A stretch of DNA of 64,000 nt from Collimonas humicola (lineage in GTDB: Bacteria > Pseudomonadota > Gammaproteobacteria > Burkholderiales > Burkholderiaceae_D), in NCBI RefSeq assembly GCF_018304945.1, contig NZ_JAGQEE010000001.1, positions 1,116,001 through 1,180,000 of the forward strand. Reading direction: 5' to 3'. Shown one piece after another: positions 63,692-64,000 of this stretch. The notes beneath the pieces were generated by a model. The model made no database searches. It saw only the letters and a list, made by a program, of their open reading frames with translations, and had not been told where the DNA came from. The position numbers were made by a program, and so were the translations under genes. Each line of letters starts with the position of its first letter. The first letter of the stretch is position 1.

Positions 63692-64000
63692 TTAGATTTC
63701 CTCGTACAGCGGCAACGTCAGGAACTCGGCAAACGAAGCCGACGTCGACATTTCTTCAAAGATCCTGGCGGCGCGGTCGTAGGTAGCGCCATCGCCCACC
63801 AGCGCCTTGACCTTGGCCAGCTCTTCCGGAATCATCGCGACCACCATCTCTGCAGTCACCTTCTTGCCGTCTTCCAGCACGCCCTTGGCCGAGCGGATCC
63901 ACTGCCATACCTGCGCGCGGCTGATTTCCGCGGTAGCGGCATCTTCCATCAGGTTGTGGATAGGCACGCAACCGTTGCCGGCCAGCCAGGCGCCCAGGTA
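63692..64000 (-). CDS. aceB: Malate synthase A, C-terminal fragment
   Basis: Glyoxylate-shunt enzyme joining glyoxylate and acetyl-CoA to malate. Only the last 102 residues are in the window. YLGAWLAGNGCVPIHNLMEDAATAEISRAQVWQWI is the malate synthase A hallmark near the C-terminus, with TLPLYEEI at the very end. The remainder lies beyond the right edge. It converges on the tetR gene. Confidence 0.93.
   Translation of the reverse strand, partial: YLGAWLAGNGCVPIHNLMEDAATAEISRAQVWQWIRSAKGVLEDGKKVTAEMVVAMIPEELAKVKALVGDGATYDRAARIFEEMSTSASFAEFLTLPLYEEI

Overview
The window looks like a chromosomal segment of a betaproteobacterium of the Oxalobacteraceae/Burkholderiales type (Collimonas- or Herbaspirillum-like). 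This is inferred from the high-GC, strongly biased third-codon positions, the yciB-bolA-ppiC gene order, the CzcD, PF10136 'site-specific recombinase' and DUF2239 proteins, and the HutF-type histidine pathway. No rRNA, tRNA, CRISPR array, prophage or insertion sequence was seen. Coding density is high and most genes have a clear family.

Layout. 1-5.8 kb: a FhuE-like siderophore receptor behind a Fur box (cut by the left edge), a CzcD zinc/cobalt efflux carrier with a small zinc-ribbon protein, a CHRD lipoprotein, a DUF4124 protein and a patatin-like protein with altered catalytic motifs. 5.8-10.1 kb: an exported lipoprotein chorismate mutase, a large PF10136 membrane protein and a phospholipase D-type cardiolipin synthase lipoprotein. 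10.1-18.6 kb: a complete histidine utilisation locus, hutU-hutH-hutD-hutI-hutF-hutG on the minus strand with divergent hutC. Its promoter carries paired TTGTATA operator arms. Histidine would go to glutamate by the five-step HutF/HutG route. 18.6-21 kb: an MFS transporter whose stop overlaps the start of a ferredoxin-NADP reductase. 21-24.5 kb: a livHMGF-type ABC importer without a local binding protein. 24.6-31.6 kb: DUF2239, SelO, MsrB, YciB, BolA, a PpiC-type foldase and an ABC-2 exporter pair. 31.7-37.9 kb: purL, then an alcohol-dehydrogenase-like oxidoreductase and its divergent LysR regulator.

38.2-43 kb and 54.5-58.5 kb each hold a Csu-type (spore coat U domain) chaperone-usher fimbrial operon. 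The first has two tandem subunits, chaperone, usher and tip; the second has one subunit, chaperone, usher and tip. Between them lie a LysR/short-chain dehydrogenase pair separated by seven copies of an 8-bp tandem repeat, a DUF2252 kinase-like protein, a DadA-like dehydrogenase, the Nnr NAD(P)H-hydrate repair enzyme, a small membrane protein, an NnrU-family protein, an S46 dipeptidyl peptidase, and a nitric-oxide module. That module is flavohaemoglobin hmp plus the repressor nsrR, each with its own NsrR-like operator. The right end has a tripartite EmrAB/outer-membrane-factor efflux operon, a divergent TetR gene with a 15-bp palindrome over the pump promoter, and the C-terminus of malate synthase.

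Most of this is core metabolism. The parts that best repay a second look are the octanucleotide repeat tract, the two non-identical Csu-type operons that share a leader element in opposite orientation, the dyad in front of the DUF2239 gene, the coupled MFS-reductase pair, and several proteins with altered catalytic motifs.
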